From Paenibacillus_AB hodogayensis (GTDB taxonomy: Bacteria; Bacillota; Bacilli; Paenibacillales; NBRC-103111): 64,000 nucleotides of DNA. The position numbers and the translations under genes are program-made. The stretch is from contig NZ_BAAAYO010000013.1 of assembly GCF_039536325.1 (NCBI RefSeq), positions 248,001-312,000 on the forward strand. Direction: 5' to 3'. Below the pieces are notes generated by a model. The model ran no database searches. It was not told where the DNA came from and saw only the letters and a list, made by a program, of their open reading frames with translations. Positions 1 to 9,978 of this stretch are shown here, one piece after another (the first letter of the stretch is position 1; each line of letters starts with the position of its first letter).

Positions 1-425
1 CGCTGCTTCACTTCGGTAACGAGCCAGCTTTCGCTTTGGCCAAGAATCCCCGACTGCGCGGCGTCCTCCAGCAAAGCTTGCAAAACCTGCTCCACCTCCG
101 TTCCCTTGCGCAAGGCAGTCTTCAGCAGGCTGTGTCTTAAAACGACCTTAAGCTCGATCGGCTGGTTTTCTTCGAAGAGGGTGTCAGTTTCGCCGCTTCT
201 TGCTATAGAGAGCAGCCCCATCCACTCTTCCGCTATCATTTGACGGTATACGCTCCACTCCACTTCAAGAGAAAGCGTACATAAGGCGTTCTCCCCGGGT
301 GCGGTCAGCGTCATCCGCTTGATCACGGCCATGAGACTGTCGCCCTTCAAGGTGTTGAACGCAAGGCTGTGGTCCAACTCCAAGCGGGACTGTGCCGAGC
401 TGCCTACTGCTTCTTGATCGGCCAT
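1..425 (-). CDS. Unidentified protein, 5' part only, downstream of eCIS-type protein
   Basis: The frame is open from an ATG at 425 to the left edge, giving at least 141 residues, so the 3' end lies outside the window. The start is supported by AAAGGAGG placed 8 nt upstream. The product begins MADQEAVGSS, is soluble and mixed alpha/beta, and has no signal peptide or membrane segment. I do not recognise a family. It follows the eCIS-type gene at 496-3435 on the same strand after a gap of 70 nt, so the two are probably co-transcribed. By position it could be a structural or accessory component of the same locus, but that is inference only. Confidence 0.7.
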   Translation of the reverse strand, partial: MADQEAVGSSAQSRLELDHSLAFNTLKGDSLMAVIKRMTLTAPGENALCTLSLEVEWSVYRQMIAEEWMGLLSIARSGETDTLFEENQPIELKVVLRHSLLKTALRKGTEVEQVLQALLEDAAQSGILGQSESWLVTEVKQ

Positions 426-495
426 CTAACCGGCCTCCTTTGCCATATGATGCTTCCGGATTGGATACAGCTTGCTGATGCGGGTATTGACCGAT

Positions 496-3435
496 TTACG
501 GAGTTGTAGGAGCCGCATCTCCTCCGCGCTCAAAACCGAAAAGCTCCATTTTGGCCGTCTTGCCTTTGGCGAATTCCAATTTGCCGAGTCGTTTGGATTT
601 CTCTACGGCCACTTTGATAATCTCGGCGTCCACTTCCTGCGATTTCACCTGACTGGCTTCGATCGAAATCTCCCAGTCGCTTGGCGTACCCGTTTCATCG
701 TATTTCCGCTTAAACTCCGCAGACAACTTCAACGAATTGGACAAAGCAATTTTGTTCGCCTGCTCGATCGCAGAGGCTCCGGAGTCTTGCCCGGGAAGCC
801 AGGAGCGCATGGTATCGTTTATCGTCTCGTCGCCCTGAATCTTCTCTGCGAAGCTGGCTCCGATGCTATCGAAGTAATTCCCGGTAAAGAGCGCATCGCT
901 GCCCAAATCGAGGGCAGTACCGCCGGCTCGCGCGGCTCGATCAGGCTCCGTCGCGACGGCTTTCTTGAACAGCTGAGAGATGTTTTTGCCGCCGCCTACG
1001 GCCGCCGTGACGATTTTAGCAGCATATTTGGTAAAATCTCCGCTTTCCTCCCCGAACTGGGACGGAATGCTGGCGGAAAGGGCTAAACTCAATTCCCTCG
1101 TCTTTTTATTGATCCGGGTCATCGAGCCTTCCACGCCGAACGCTACCTGATCTTTACCGAATTTGACCTCTACCTCGGCCGCCGCTTCATAAATTTTCTG
1201 GATTTCACCCTTGCCGATGCTGTTGCCGGCGACCCGCTCGGCGGCGGTCAGCAGGTTTCCTCCGCTATCTTTGCCCAACTGTTCGATAATCTTCTTCTTG
1301 TAGCTGCTTAGCTGCTTGCGGGCAAGCTCTCCGGAAAACCCGGCTACGCCAACGTTCGCCTCCATGGCAATCTTGGTCAACAATCCCACCTTAACCTCGG
1401 CCTCGTCGTCCATATTCTGCTCTTCCACCATCATGGCCCATTTCTCGGCCTCGACCAGCTTCGTATCCCCGGATTTGCCGCCTCTCCCCCAGAAGTGGGC
1501 CGCCGCCCCGGACGAAATCCCGCTCATCTCTCTGTACAAGCCATAGGAAAGCAGATTCATCACACTGTCGGTATCTTTACCTTTCCCTTCCAGGAAAAGC
1601 CCTAAACGGAAATTGGCATCGAAGCCGAACGTTGTAAAGCCGGCCCCGAACGTAATCTGCGTATTCACCGTCAAATCGTCCGCTTCCCGCTCCGCTTCGC
1701 CTTCGAATCCGAACAGGAAGTAGCCTTGCCCCCCGCCGGAAGCGGACGCAAACGGTATTTTCAGCTCGATGCTCATCGAGCTGGAGTCGCCGGCATTCGG
1801 GGTGGAAATATCGATTAACTTGCCTACCTTGTTGAAGCCGCTGTTTAGATCGTTCGCTTCGACGGACTTGTCGATAACGGTTTTGGCCATAGTTCTCGTT
1901 TTCGTGTCGTCCTCTACGGCCGCTTTGACTTGCCCGGTTTTGGCCGCATCCGGTACCGTCGCTGCCTCCGTCGCCGTTTTCTTCGTGCCCTTGGTAAGCT
2001 TTCGGGCCTCCAATACGGCTTTTTCCTTATTTTCCTTCAGCAGCTTTTCGGCCTGCGTTTTGGCGGCCCCGATACCCGCGGCTTGTATTTTATCCGCCGC
2101 CGTTCTATCTTTTCGGGCCACTTCGTAGGCAGAGCTTTTGGCAACGGTCGTCAATTGGTCAATCGTGCTGTCTTTCGGTACCAGCTGTTCCACAATAATA
2201 TCGGCCTCATCGCCCATTACATCGTCGACCAGCTTCTTCGATTCTTGGAAGGCCATCACTTTAGAAGCCATCTTCAAATATTCGGCTTTCATTGGAGCGG
2301 TCGTAGGGGCAATGGGATTGCCGCCAGCCTGTCTATCATCTACCTCGGCGTTAATCTGTTCATTCACCTTGGCCCGGGCGGCGTCCTTCAGCACCTGACG
2401 GTAATCGTTCAGTTCTTTGGATCTTCTGAATGCTCTCCGGCCCACGCCCAGTTTCGATAAAACCGCCGTTTTCAAAGGATCGAAGAGCATCGTCTTGTAG
2501 ATGTTCTCCATGTCTTTAATATCTCTTGTTTGCCCCCCGGCGGTTTCTTGTCGAATCACCGTTTGATCGACCAGTGAACCATCGAGCGTCATCCGCTTAT
2601 CCAACTCGTCCGTCCCGACGGTGCCTACATCGATCCGGTCAAAGCCGGAAGCGCCTCCAGGTACGGCCGCAGGAGCAAATTTCGCGGTAATGACGACTTT
2701 AGCATCCCGGATCGTTTCGGTTATGACGGTTTTAGCCAAGACATTCAGCTTTTTCTGCGCCTCGGCAGCCGCTTTCGTCTTCTGCTTCTCGAATGCGGCA
2801 TCGTTTAAGCTGGGCGCAACCGTATCGTAAGCTTTATTCGCTTCAGCCGCCAGCCCGTTCTTTCTAGCGTCGGTCAATTGATCTTGAGCCACTTCCGCGG
2901 CATAGCTTTTCAGCTTGGCCACCATAATGCCTTCAGCGCTCTCTTGCGCATACTTCAACGCATCTTTCCTCTGGTCGGCGGTGCCCGCGGTCATGCTAGC
3001 GGCAATTTCGGATAGGACCTTGGCTTTTACGTTTTTACGAATCGAGTCCGCTTTGGAATCGGAGGTTAAATAAGTATCGAGATTTTTCGTCACTTTATCT
3101 TGAATATCGGTAAAAGAAGCGTCTACAAAAGACGCCACTTTGGCGTCGCGCTCGGTGTCCATCTCCGCTTTACGCTGCTGCTGCTCCGGCGATAGAGTGG
3201 CCGGGGCCGTGCCGGAGCCCCCTGCTCGCTGCACGACCGAAAGTTCGGTGCCCATCCGTTGGACCATACCCTGGACGGCCTTGTTGCCCAAGGTTCTCTG
3301 CAGTTGCATCATTCGCGCCGGGGACCATTGCTGGGCGTCCAGCTTGCCTAAAGTTTCCATTTCGCTTACAGCCGGTTGATTATGGACTGTTGTCTGCTTA
3401 TTTGTTGTTCGATGTGCGGATGCATGCTCGCTCAC
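496..3435 (-). CDS. Large helical protein with N-terminal eCIS-associated LQR..GN.AV motif
   Basis: A 979-residue protein. Residues about 40-60 read LQRTLGNKAVQGMVQR, followed near residue 70 by a second VVQR. This signature is well known at the N-terminus of proteins encoded in extracellular contractile injection system (eCIS) loci, often next to the DUF4157/eCIS-core domain. The DUF4157 HExxH-type peptidase motif itself is absent. Residues about 75-540 are lysine- and alanine-rich helices, probably coiled coil. From about 550 a glycine-rich, beta-prone region follows (SIELKIPFASASGGGQGYF), then further mixed sequence. There is no signal peptide, as expected for a cargo or particle-associated protein made in the cytoplasm. 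The likely start is GTG at 3435 with a GGGGG-type RBS; ATG at 3360 is a weaker alternative. Cargo or structural role is inferred from the motif alone. Confidence 0.75.
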   Translation of the reverse strand: MSEHASAHRTTNKQTTVHNQPAVSEMETLGKLDAQQWSPARMMQLQRTLGNKAVQGMVQRMGTELSVVQRAGGSGTAPATLSPEQQQRKAEMDTERDAKVASFVDASFTDIQDKVTKNLDTYLTSDSKADSIRKNVKAKVLSEIAASMTAGTADQRKDALKYAQESAEGIMVAKLKSYAAEVAQDQLTDARKNGLAAEANKAYDTVAPSLNDAAFEKQKTKAAAEAQKKLNVLAKTVITETIRDAKVVITAKFAPAAVPGGASGFDRIDVGTVGTDELDKRMTLDGSLVDQTVIRQETAGGQTRDIKDMENIYKTMLFDPLKTAVLSKLGVGRRAFRRSKELNDYRQVLKDAARAKVNEQINAEVDDRQAGGNPIAPTTAPMKAEYLKMASKVMAFQESKKLVDDVMGDEADIIVEQLVPKDSTIDQLTTVAKSSAYEVARKDRTAADKIQAAGIGAAKTQAEKLLKENKEKAVLEARKLTKGTKKTATEAATVPDAAKTGQVKAAVEDDTKTRTMAKTVIDKSVEANDLNSGFNKVGKLIDISTPNAGDSSSMSIELKIPFASASGGGQGYFLFGFEGEAEREADDLTVNTQITFGAGFTTFGFDANFRLGLFLEGKGKDTDSVMNLLSYGLYREMSGISSGAAAHFWGRGGKSGDTKLVEAEKWAMMVEEQNMDDEAEVKVGLLTKIAMEANVGVAGFSGELARKQLSSYKKKIIEQLGKDSGGNLLTAAERVAGNSIGKGEIQKIYEAAAEVEVKFGKDQVAFGVEGSMTRINKKTRELSLALSASIPSQFGEESGDFTKYAAKIVTAAVGGGKNISQLFKKAVATEPDRAARAGGTALDLGSDALFTGNYFDSIGASFAEKIQGDETINDTMRSWLPGQDSGASAIEQANKIALSNSLKLSAEFKRKYDETGTPSDWEISIEASQVKSQEVDAEIIKVAVEKSKRLGKLEFAKGKTAKMELFGFERGGDAAPTTP

Positions 3436-3557
3436 AACATAGCCCCCATTGCGGATAATTTGAAGCCGCGCACTCTATCTGTTTCTGATAGTTCTATTGT
3501 ATCATCTTTGTAGGCTTGCCATATACAAGATCAATAGTCAAACAAGGAATATACACA

Positions 3558-6500
3558 ATGATGTCGAATTTTTGGGGTATGATGCGAACCCTTACCAAAT
3601 CCCCCCTTCACTATATGGTCCTAACCCTATGCTTTCTTGGCGCGCTCTTCTGCTTGCGATTGGCGTGGTCCGAATTCTTTTACACATCCGAGCCCCCGCG
3701 TATCGTCGGAGGCGTACTCGACATGCGCGGCGTGGACTTGGATAACTCCGCCTCCTTCTTTCTGAACGGCGAGTGGCAGTTTTACCCGACGCAATTCGTC
3801 TCCAGCTCGGATATACGATCGGAGGAGGCCTCATCCCTCCCTATTCAGGTTCCGGGGGACTGGGGGAGCAAGCTGAATCCCGGCTCCGGTTCCTCGTACG
3901 GGTATGGCACATACCGGCTGCGCGTTCTGATCGATCCGCTGAAGCAACCCGCCGCCTTTTGGTTTCAAAATATTCAAGCCTCGTCGGAAGTAGAGATCAA
4001 CGGGACGAACTCTGCGGTTTTTGGTAAACTTGCCACGAACGGTAAGGACTATACGCCCAAAAATATCTCGTACACCGCTTCTTATACGATAGAAGTGACA
4101 ACCGAAATCGAATTGCTTATTCGCGTGGCCAACTTTGACGAGCCTTTTAACGGCGGGATCATGCGCTCTATCCGCTTCGGCTCTCAAGCCGCGATTGATC
4201 ATGTACGCTGGTATTCCATCGGTTTTCAACTCGTTACTTTTATCATCTTGCTGCTCCACGGCTTGTATGCCTGTATTCTGTACCTGTTCAATCCCCATGA
4301 GCGAGCTTTGCTGTTTACCGGACTGTTGACGCTGACAGTCGGAGTAGCGGTTCTTAGCGGTCACGATAACGTGCTTTTGCTCTGGCTGCCGATCAATTAC
4401 ACATGGGCGATCAAGATTCGACTAATCTTCCTGCTGTGGCAAAACCTTTTTATTCTTCTCGTTTTCAGAAGATTCGCTCAGTCCCCGCCGCAAAACGTTT
4501 GGCTGCACGTCTACACCGCGGCGCTCGTCGTTATTACGGGCCTTCTGGCGGCGGCACCCGCTTCATGGGCAAATGCAATCATAGACTTAAAAATATTTAT
4601 AACCCTCTACCTAATCGCATTTGCCTGGTTTATTTATACCGTAGGTATGATGATCTTCAAGATGCGGTCCGATAGAGATGTCGCTTTTTTGCTGCTGACC
4701 GCAGCGGGCATCATGTCCAATCTGTCATGGAGCATAGTAGAATCGTCTAAAGACGTGACCACCGTATACTATCCCGTCGATATTGTTCTGGCCATTATCG
4801 GATTCTCCAGCTTTTGGTTCAAGAAATATTTTCGCAAGTCAAGGGAAAATATCAAGCTGAACAAACAGCTCCAAAAAGCGGATAAGCTGAAAGACCAATT
4901 TCTCGCCAACACGTCGCATGAGCTGAGAACCCCGCTGCACGGCATTATGAATATTGCCCAAACCGTGGTCGATAAAGAGAAAACGAAGCTGGGGGAAGGC
5001 AGCCTCAAGGATATGGAGCTGCTGATCACGATCAGCCGGCGCATGTCGCACATGCTTGGCGACCTTCTCGATGTCGCTCGTCTGCAGGAGCATCGTCTCG
5101 TGCTCCAGCAGGAGCCTCTGCGCATTCAAGCGATCGTTCCCGGCGTTATGGCTATGCTCGCCTATATGACAGAAGGGAAAGCGGTTCGTCTGCATATGGA
5201 TATTGCCGAATCGATGCCCCCGGTGATGGCCGATGAGAAAAGACTCGTGCAAATTTTATATAACCTGCTGCACAACGCGCTCAAATACACGGAAATAGGA
5301 ACGGTCTCCGTTTCTGCCGAGGTTCGGGACGGGCTTGCCGTTATCCATGTGTCCGATACCGGTGTCGGCATGAATGAGGAAACACAAGCCCGAGTGTTTC
5401 TCCCTTATGAGCAAGGCTCTTACGGAATAAGCGATGGTCGAGGAATCGGACTCGGATTGAGCATATGCAAGCAGCTGGTCGAATTGCACGGCGGTACTTT
5501 GGCGGTCCGCTCCGAACTAGGCAAAGGCTCCGTCTTCAGCTTTGCTCTGCCGTTGGCAAACGCCCTGGAATTCCCCTTGGCACCGTACCGTCCCATAACG
5601 AACGGTGTGGAGGAGGAGTCGGCCGGCCTCCGGTACCCGGGAACCGCAATCCATCAGTTGGCAAGCTCGGCGCGTATCCCGCCGTTGTTGCAGCAAGGGA
5701 ACGCGAATATTCTCGCCGTAGATGACGATCCGGTCAACCTGAACGTACTGGTCGGCATTCTTTCGACGGAGCCTTATAATGTGACTACGGCTCTTTCGGC
5801 CCGCGAGGCATTGGAGCTGCTCGGTACCGGGCAATGGGATCTGCTAATCGCCGATGTGATGATGCCCTACATGTCTGGCTACGAGTTGACGCAGAAGGTA
5901 CGGGAGCACTACTCCGTATCGGAGCTGCCCGTTCTGCTGCTGACCGCGCGCAGTCAGCCTGCCGACATTTACACCGGATTCTCGTCAGGCGCCAACGACT
6001 ACGTAACCAAGCCCGTAGACGCTCTGGAACTGAAGTACCGGATCCGGGCTTTGATTACGCTGAAGCAGTCGATCAATGAACGTTTACGCATGGAAGCCGC
6101 ATACCTGCAAGCCCAGATCCATCCTCATTTTCTATTCAACACGCTGAACTCCATTCTGGCGCTCAGTCACGTAGACCCGGAGAAGATGCAGAAAATGGGC
6201 CAAGCCTTTGCATCCTTTCTGCGAATCAGCTTTGATTTTCTCAATACGGGCGAGTTGGTCGAGCTGTCACACGAGCTAAAGCTTGTCGAAGCCTATTTGT
6301 ATATCGAGAAAGAGCGCTTTGCGGAGCGTTTATCCATCGTTTGGGAAGTCGAAGCCGACACGAGCTTGCTTCTTCCGCCGCTTTCGATACAGCCGTTGGT
6401 TGAAAATGCCGTCAAGCACGGCCTTCTTCGTCATAACAAAGGCGGTACGGTCCACATTCGGATTACGCATCACGACAGCTTCACGCTTATCGAAGTGAAA

Positions 6501-6704
6501 GACAACGGCATAGGTATCGAACAGGAAAAAATCATTCAGCTGTTGAATCCGACTCTGAAGGGAAAAGGCGGAATCGGGCTTGCCAATACGAATCGGCGAT
6601 TGACCCGCTTGTACGGCCTCGGCTTGTCCATTGTCAGCAAGCCTCATGAGGGAACTGCCGTATCGTTCGTCATTCCGGACAAGCCGGGCCCCCGGAATCT
6701 TTGA
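3558..6704 (+). CDS. Hybrid sensor kinase with two kinase cores and a receiver (copy 1)
   Basis: About 1048 residues from the ATG pair at 3558/3561, which lies 10 nt after AAGG; a TTG at 3516 is open but lacks a ribosome site. Order (numbered from 3516): N-terminal membrane helix; a beta-rich extracellular jelly-roll-like domain about 90-220; six or seven membrane helices about 230-440 (7TMR-DISM-like layout); HisKA with phospho-acceptor in NTSHELRTPLHG near 465; HATPase with DTGVGM and GIGLGLSI; receiver about 730-850 with phospho-Asp in IADVMMP near 779; then a LytS-type His_kinase box, QIHPHFLFNTLN near 867, and a second HATPase. It has no DNA-binding output, so it must signal to a partner elsewhere. 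It is divergent from the eCIS-type gene and is followed after 50 nt by its paralog. Confidence 0.93.
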   Translation: MMSNFWGMMRTLTKSPLHYMVLTLCFLGALFCLRLAWSEFFYTSEPPRIVGGVLDMRGVDLDNSASFFLNGEWQFYPTQFVSSSDIRSEEASSLPIQVPGDWGSKLNPGSGSSYGYGTYRLRVLIDPLKQPAAFWFQNIQASSEVEINGTNSAVFGKLATNGKDYTPKNISYTASYTIEVTTEIELLIRVANFDEPFNGGIMRSIRFGSQAAIDHVRWYSIGFQLVTFIILLLHGLYACILYLFNPHERALLFTGLLTLTVGVAVLSGHDNVLLLWLPINYTWAIKIRLIFLLWQNLFILLVFRRFAQSPPQNVWLHVYTAALVVITGLLAAAPASWANAIIDLKIFITLYLIAFAWFIYTVGMMIFKMRSDRDVAFLLLTAAGIMSNLSWSIVESSKDVTTVYYPVDIVLAIIGFSSFWFKKYFRKSRENIKLNKQLQKADKLKDQFLANTSHELRTPLHGIMNIAQTVVDKEKTKLGEGSLKDMELLITISRRMSHMLGDLLDVARLQEHRLVLQQEPLRIQAIVPGVMAMLAYMTEGKAVRLHMDIAESMPPVMADEKRLVQILYNLLHNALKYTEIGTVSVSAEVRDGLAVIHVSDTGVGMNEETQARVFLPYEQGSYGISDGRGIGLGLSICKQLVELHGGTLAVRSELGKGSVFSFALPLANALEFPLAPYRPITNGVEEESAGLRYPGTAIHQLASSARIPPLLQQGNANILAVDDDPVNLNVLVGILSTEPYNVTTALSAREALELLGTGQWDLLIADVMMPYMSGYELTQKVREHYSVSELPVLLLTARSQPADIYTGFSSGANDYVTKPVDALELKYRIRALITLKQSINERLRMEAAYLQAQIHPHFLFNTLNSILALSHVDPEKMQKMGQAFASFLRISFDFLNTGELVELSHELKLVEAYLYIEKERFAERLSIVWEVEADTSLLLPPLSIQPLVENAVKHGLLRHNKGGTVHIRITHHDSFTLIEVKDNGIGIEQEKIIQLLNPTLKGKGGIGLANTNRRLTRLYGLGLSIVSKPHEGTAVSFVIPDKPGPRNL

Positions 6705-6710
6705 GTCAAA

Positions 6711-6730
6711 CCTCCCTCATTAGGGGGAGG
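6711..6730. repeat. Short GC-rich inverted repeat between tandem kinases
   Basis: CCTCCC (6711-6716) pairs with GGGAGG (6725-6730). It sits just after the stop of copy 1 and about 25 nt before the start of copy 2. No T-run follows, so it is more likely an mRNA-stabilising or translation-modulating hairpin than a terminator. Confidence 0.45.
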
Positions 6731-6754
6731 TAAACAAAGGAATATACGCTATTT

Positions 6755-9700
6755 ATGTCGAATTCCCTCGATATGATGCGAATGATAACAAAAATGACTC
6801 CCGCTGCCAGACGTGTAGCCATCGTTCTATTGTTCCTTAGCGTTCTCTTCGGCCTGCGCTGGGGATGGTCTCAACTGTTTTATGCGGCAGAGGCGCCCAT
6901 CCCCGTTAATGGCATACTGGATATGCGCGGTGTGGATTTGGAGAAAACGCCATTGTTCGAATTGAACGGCGAATGGGAGTTTTATCCCGATCAATTTCTC
7001 TCCCGTCCGGATATACCCTTGGCGCGGAACGAAGCCCGGCTTATTCAGGTTCCGGGAGATTGGAGAAACGTGCTGGGCAGCGATTCCGGTCCCTCTTACG
7101 GGTTTGGAACGTATCGGCTGCGCATTCTGACCGATCCGCTGAAACAACCTGTCTCCTTCTGGGTTCAAGGCATTCAAGCTTCATCCAAAGTCGAAATCAA
7201 CGGGGAAGAGGCAGGCGGAAGCGGCAACCCGGCAGAGAAAGCCGCTGCATACATACCGGGGAATTACTCCTACACCGCTTCCTACTCGAATAGGGGAGCG
7301 ACGGAGATCGAGCTGCTGATACACGCGGCCAATTTCGACAAACCTAATAAAGGCGGCATTCTGAACCCTATCCGTTTTGGCTCTCAAGTCGAAATCGACA
7401 AGGTTCGCGGGTACTCCATGGGTTTTCAACTCGTCACGTTTGTTATCTTGCTGCTTCACGGTTTATATGCTTGTATCCTTTACTTATTGAATCGTCAAGA
7501 ACGGGCTCTGCTGCTTACCGGTCTGTTAATACTGACCGTCGGCCTCTTGATCGTGAGCGGCTATGATAACCTGCTTTTGACATGGCTGCCTATTCCTTAT
7601 ATCGGGGTCGTCAAGATCAGACTGATCTCCTTTCTATGGCAAAACTATTTTATTCTTGTTGTTTTCCGAAAATTTTCGGAGGTTTCTCCGCGAAACGGCT
7701 GGCTGCGAGCCTACACGGCAGTCCTTGTTTCGCTGACAGGCATCCTCTTGTTCGCTCCCGCTTCCATCGTAAATACGATGATCGATTTACAAGTCGTCAT
7801 CGTCTTTGGCTTAATTCCGTTCATTTGGTTTATTTACATCGTAGGGACAATGATCTTCGAGAAGCAAGCCGACAACGACGTCGTTTTCTTGTTGTTGACC
7901 GCTGCCGGCATCCTTTCCAACTTGGCAGGAAGATTTCTAGAGCCCGCAAATGGCATATCGACGGTCTACTATCCGATCGATATATTTGTAACCATCGTCG
8001 GGTTCTCTACCTATTGGTTCAAGAAATACTTCCGCAATGCCCAGGAAAACACCAAGCTGAACGAACAGCTGCAAAAAGCGGACAAGCTGAAGGATCAATT
8101 TCTCGCCAACACGTCGCACGAGCTGAGAACGCCGCTGCACGGCATTATGAACATCGCCCAAACCGTCGTGACCAAAGAAAAAGCGAAGCTGGAGGAAAGC
8201 AGCCTGAAGGATATGGAGCTGCTGATCACGATCAGCCGGCGCATGTCTCATATGCTCGGCGATCTTCTCGATGTGGTGCGGCTTCAGGAGCATCGCATCG
8301 TACTCCAGCAGGAGCCGCTCTCCATACAAGCGATCGTTCCCGGCGTTATGGCCATGCTGAACTATATGGCAGAGGGGAAGCCGGTCCGGCTGCATGCCGA
8401 TATCGCGGGCTCGCTGCCGCCGGTTATGGCCGACGAGAAAAGGCTTGTACAAATTTTATATAACCTGCTGAACAACGCCCTAAAATACACGGAAAAAGGA
8501 ACGATCTCCGTAACTGCCGAAATACGGGACGGACAAGCGATCGTCCACGTCTCCGACACCGGAGTCGGTATGGACAAAGAAACACGGGAGCGAGCATTCC
8601 TTCCTTATGAACAAGGGGCGCATGGAATAAGCGATGGAAGAGGAATCGGACTCGGTTTAAGCATATGCAAGCAGCTGGTCGAATTGCACGGGGGTACTAT
8701 AACTGTCCGCTCCGAGCCGGGTAAAGGTTCCGTTTTCAGCTTCGGACTGCCGTTGGCCGACTCATCCGTTTTCCCCTCGACGCAGCAACCGTCCGCTCTG
8801 CACGAGACCGCGAGCGGGGTCGAGGACGAGACCGACGGGTCGATGTTTCCGAATGCCGCCATTCAAGAATGGGCCTCCTCCGTCCTCACTCCTCCGCTAT
8901 TCAATACGGGGAGAGTGAATATTCTGGCAGTCGACGACGACCCCGTCAACTTGAATGTGCTCGCAGGTATGTTGTCGAAAGAGCTGTATGCCGTTACGAC
9001 AACGCGCTCCGCACAAGAGGCTTTGGAATTGCTAGACACCCGGCCCTGGGATTTGCTCATTACCGATGTGATGATGCCCAATATGTCCGGCTATGAGTTA
9101 ACGAACCGAGTAAGGGAAAAGTACGCCTTTACGGAACTTCCGGTCCTGCTGCTGACCGCGCGTACTCAGCCAGCCGACATCTACACCGGGTTTCTGTCGG
9201 GAGCCAACGATTATGTGACCAAGCCCGTAGACGCTCTCGAGCTGCAGTACCGGATCCGGGCATTGACCACGCTCAAACAATCGATGAACGAACGTTTGCG
9301 CATGGAGGCCGCCTATTTGCAGGCGCAAATTCACCCTCACTTCCTGTTCAACACGCTTAATTCCATTGTGGCGCTTGGCGATTTGGATACGGACAAGATG
9401 CGCAAGCTGGTCCAATCCTTTGCTTCCTTTTTACGAATCAGCTTCAATTTTCTCAATACGGGAGAACTGGTCGAGCTTTCCCATGAGCTGGAGCTTGTCA
9501 AAGCATATTTATATATCGAGAAGGAGCGGTTCGGAGACCGGCTGACGATCAAGTGGGAGGTCGAGCCCGACATTAACCTGCTCCTCCCGCCGCTTTCCAT
9601 ACAACCGCTAATTGAGAACGCCATCCAACACGGCATCCTCCGTCAGAAGAAAGGCGGTACAGTTCAATTGCGGATCGCCCGCCAGGACGGCTTTACGCTG

Positions 9701-9937
9701 GTTGAAGTCATAGATAGCGGCAAAGGCATGGATCAAGACACGGTTGCTCAACTGTTGAGTCCGACCATGATGGGCAAAGGCGGGATCGGTATATCCAATA
9801 CAAACCGGCGGTTGATTCAATTGTACGGTCAAGGCTTGTCCATTCAGAGTCGGCCCAATGAAGGAACCATCGTATCGTTTGGCATTGCGGAAGACCGTCA
9901 TAAGCAGGATCGGTCCGCCCCCTCCCGTTTCCAATGA
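6755..9937 (+). CDS. Hybrid sensor kinase with two kinase cores and a receiver (copy 2)
   Basis: A 1060-residue paralog of the preceding gene, collinear over its whole length, including the upstream string AAAGGAATATAC. Order: membrane helix (about 20-40), beta-rich extracellular domain (about 80-215), membrane helices (about 220-430), HisKA with NTSHELRTPLHG near 455, HATPase (DTGVGM, GIGLGLSI), receiver about 725-840 with ITDVMMP, then QIHPHFLFNTLN near 860 and a terminal HATPase. Stretches around the first kinase core are nearly identical in DNA between the copies, whereas the sensor half is more diverged. This suggests tandem duplication followed by sensor specialisation. It ends before a bidirectional hairpin at 9979. 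The cognate output protein is not in this stretch. Confidence 0.93.
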   Translation: MSNSLDMMRMITKMTPAARRVAIVLLFLSVLFGLRWGWSQLFYAAEAPIPVNGILDMRGVDLEKTPLFELNGEWEFYPDQFLSRPDIPLARNEARLIQVPGDWRNVLGSDSGPSYGFGTYRLRILTDPLKQPVSFWVQGIQASSKVEINGEEAGGSGNPAEKAAAYIPGNYSYTASYSNRGATEIELLIHAANFDKPNKGGILNPIRFGSQVEIDKVRGYSMGFQLVTFVILLLHGLYACILYLLNRQERALLLTGLLILTVGLLIVSGYDNLLLTWLPIPYIGVVKIRLISFLWQNYFILVVFRKFSEVSPRNGWLRAYTAVLVSLTGILLFAPASIVNTMIDLQVVIVFGLIPFIWFIYIVGTMIFEKQADNDVVFLLLTAAGILSNLAGRFLEPANGISTVYYPIDIFVTIVGFSTYWFKKYFRNAQENTKLNEQLQKADKLKDQFLANTSHELRTPLHGIMNIAQTVVTKEKAKLEESSLKDMELLITISRRMSHMLGDLLDVVRLQEHRIVLQQEPLSIQAIVPGVMAMLNYMAEGKPVRLHADIAGSLPPVMADEKRLVQILYNLLNNALKYTEKGTISVTAEIRDGQAIVHVSDTGVGMDKETRERAFLPYEQGAHGISDGRGIGLGLSICKQLVELHGGTITVRSEPGKGSVFSFGLPLADSSVFPSTQQPSALHETASGVEDETDGSMFPNAAIQEWASSVLTPPLFNTGRVNILAVDDDPVNLNVLAGMLSKELYAVTTTRSAQEALELLDTRPWDLLITDVMMPNMSGYELTNRVREKYAFTELPVLLLTARTQPADIYTGFLSGANDYVTKPVDALELQYRIRALTTLKQSMNERLRMEAAYLQAQIHPHFLFNTLNSIVALGDLDTDKMRKLVQSFASFLRISFNFLNTGELVELSHELELVKAYLYIEKERFGDRLTIKWEVEPDINLLLPPLSIQPLIENAIQHGILRQKKGGTVQLRIARQDGFTLVEVIDSGKGMDQDTVAQLLSPTMMGKGGIGISNTNRRLIQLYGQGLSIQSRPNEGTIVSFGIAEDRHKQDRSAPSRFQ

Positions 9938-9978
9938 GCCGGCAGCATCAGTCATCATACGGAAAACGGAAAGAGCAA

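Noticed and set aside
472..1086. Plus-strand open frame of about 200 codons inside the eCIS-type gene
   Set aside because: It overlaps a longer, domain-supported minus-strand gene, has no ribosome site, and its composition is that of an antisense shadow.
7582..8463. Long plus-strand frame inside the second hybrid kinase
   Set aside because: Different frame of a clearly coding kinase; the product is rich in Arg, His and Ala without domain motifs.
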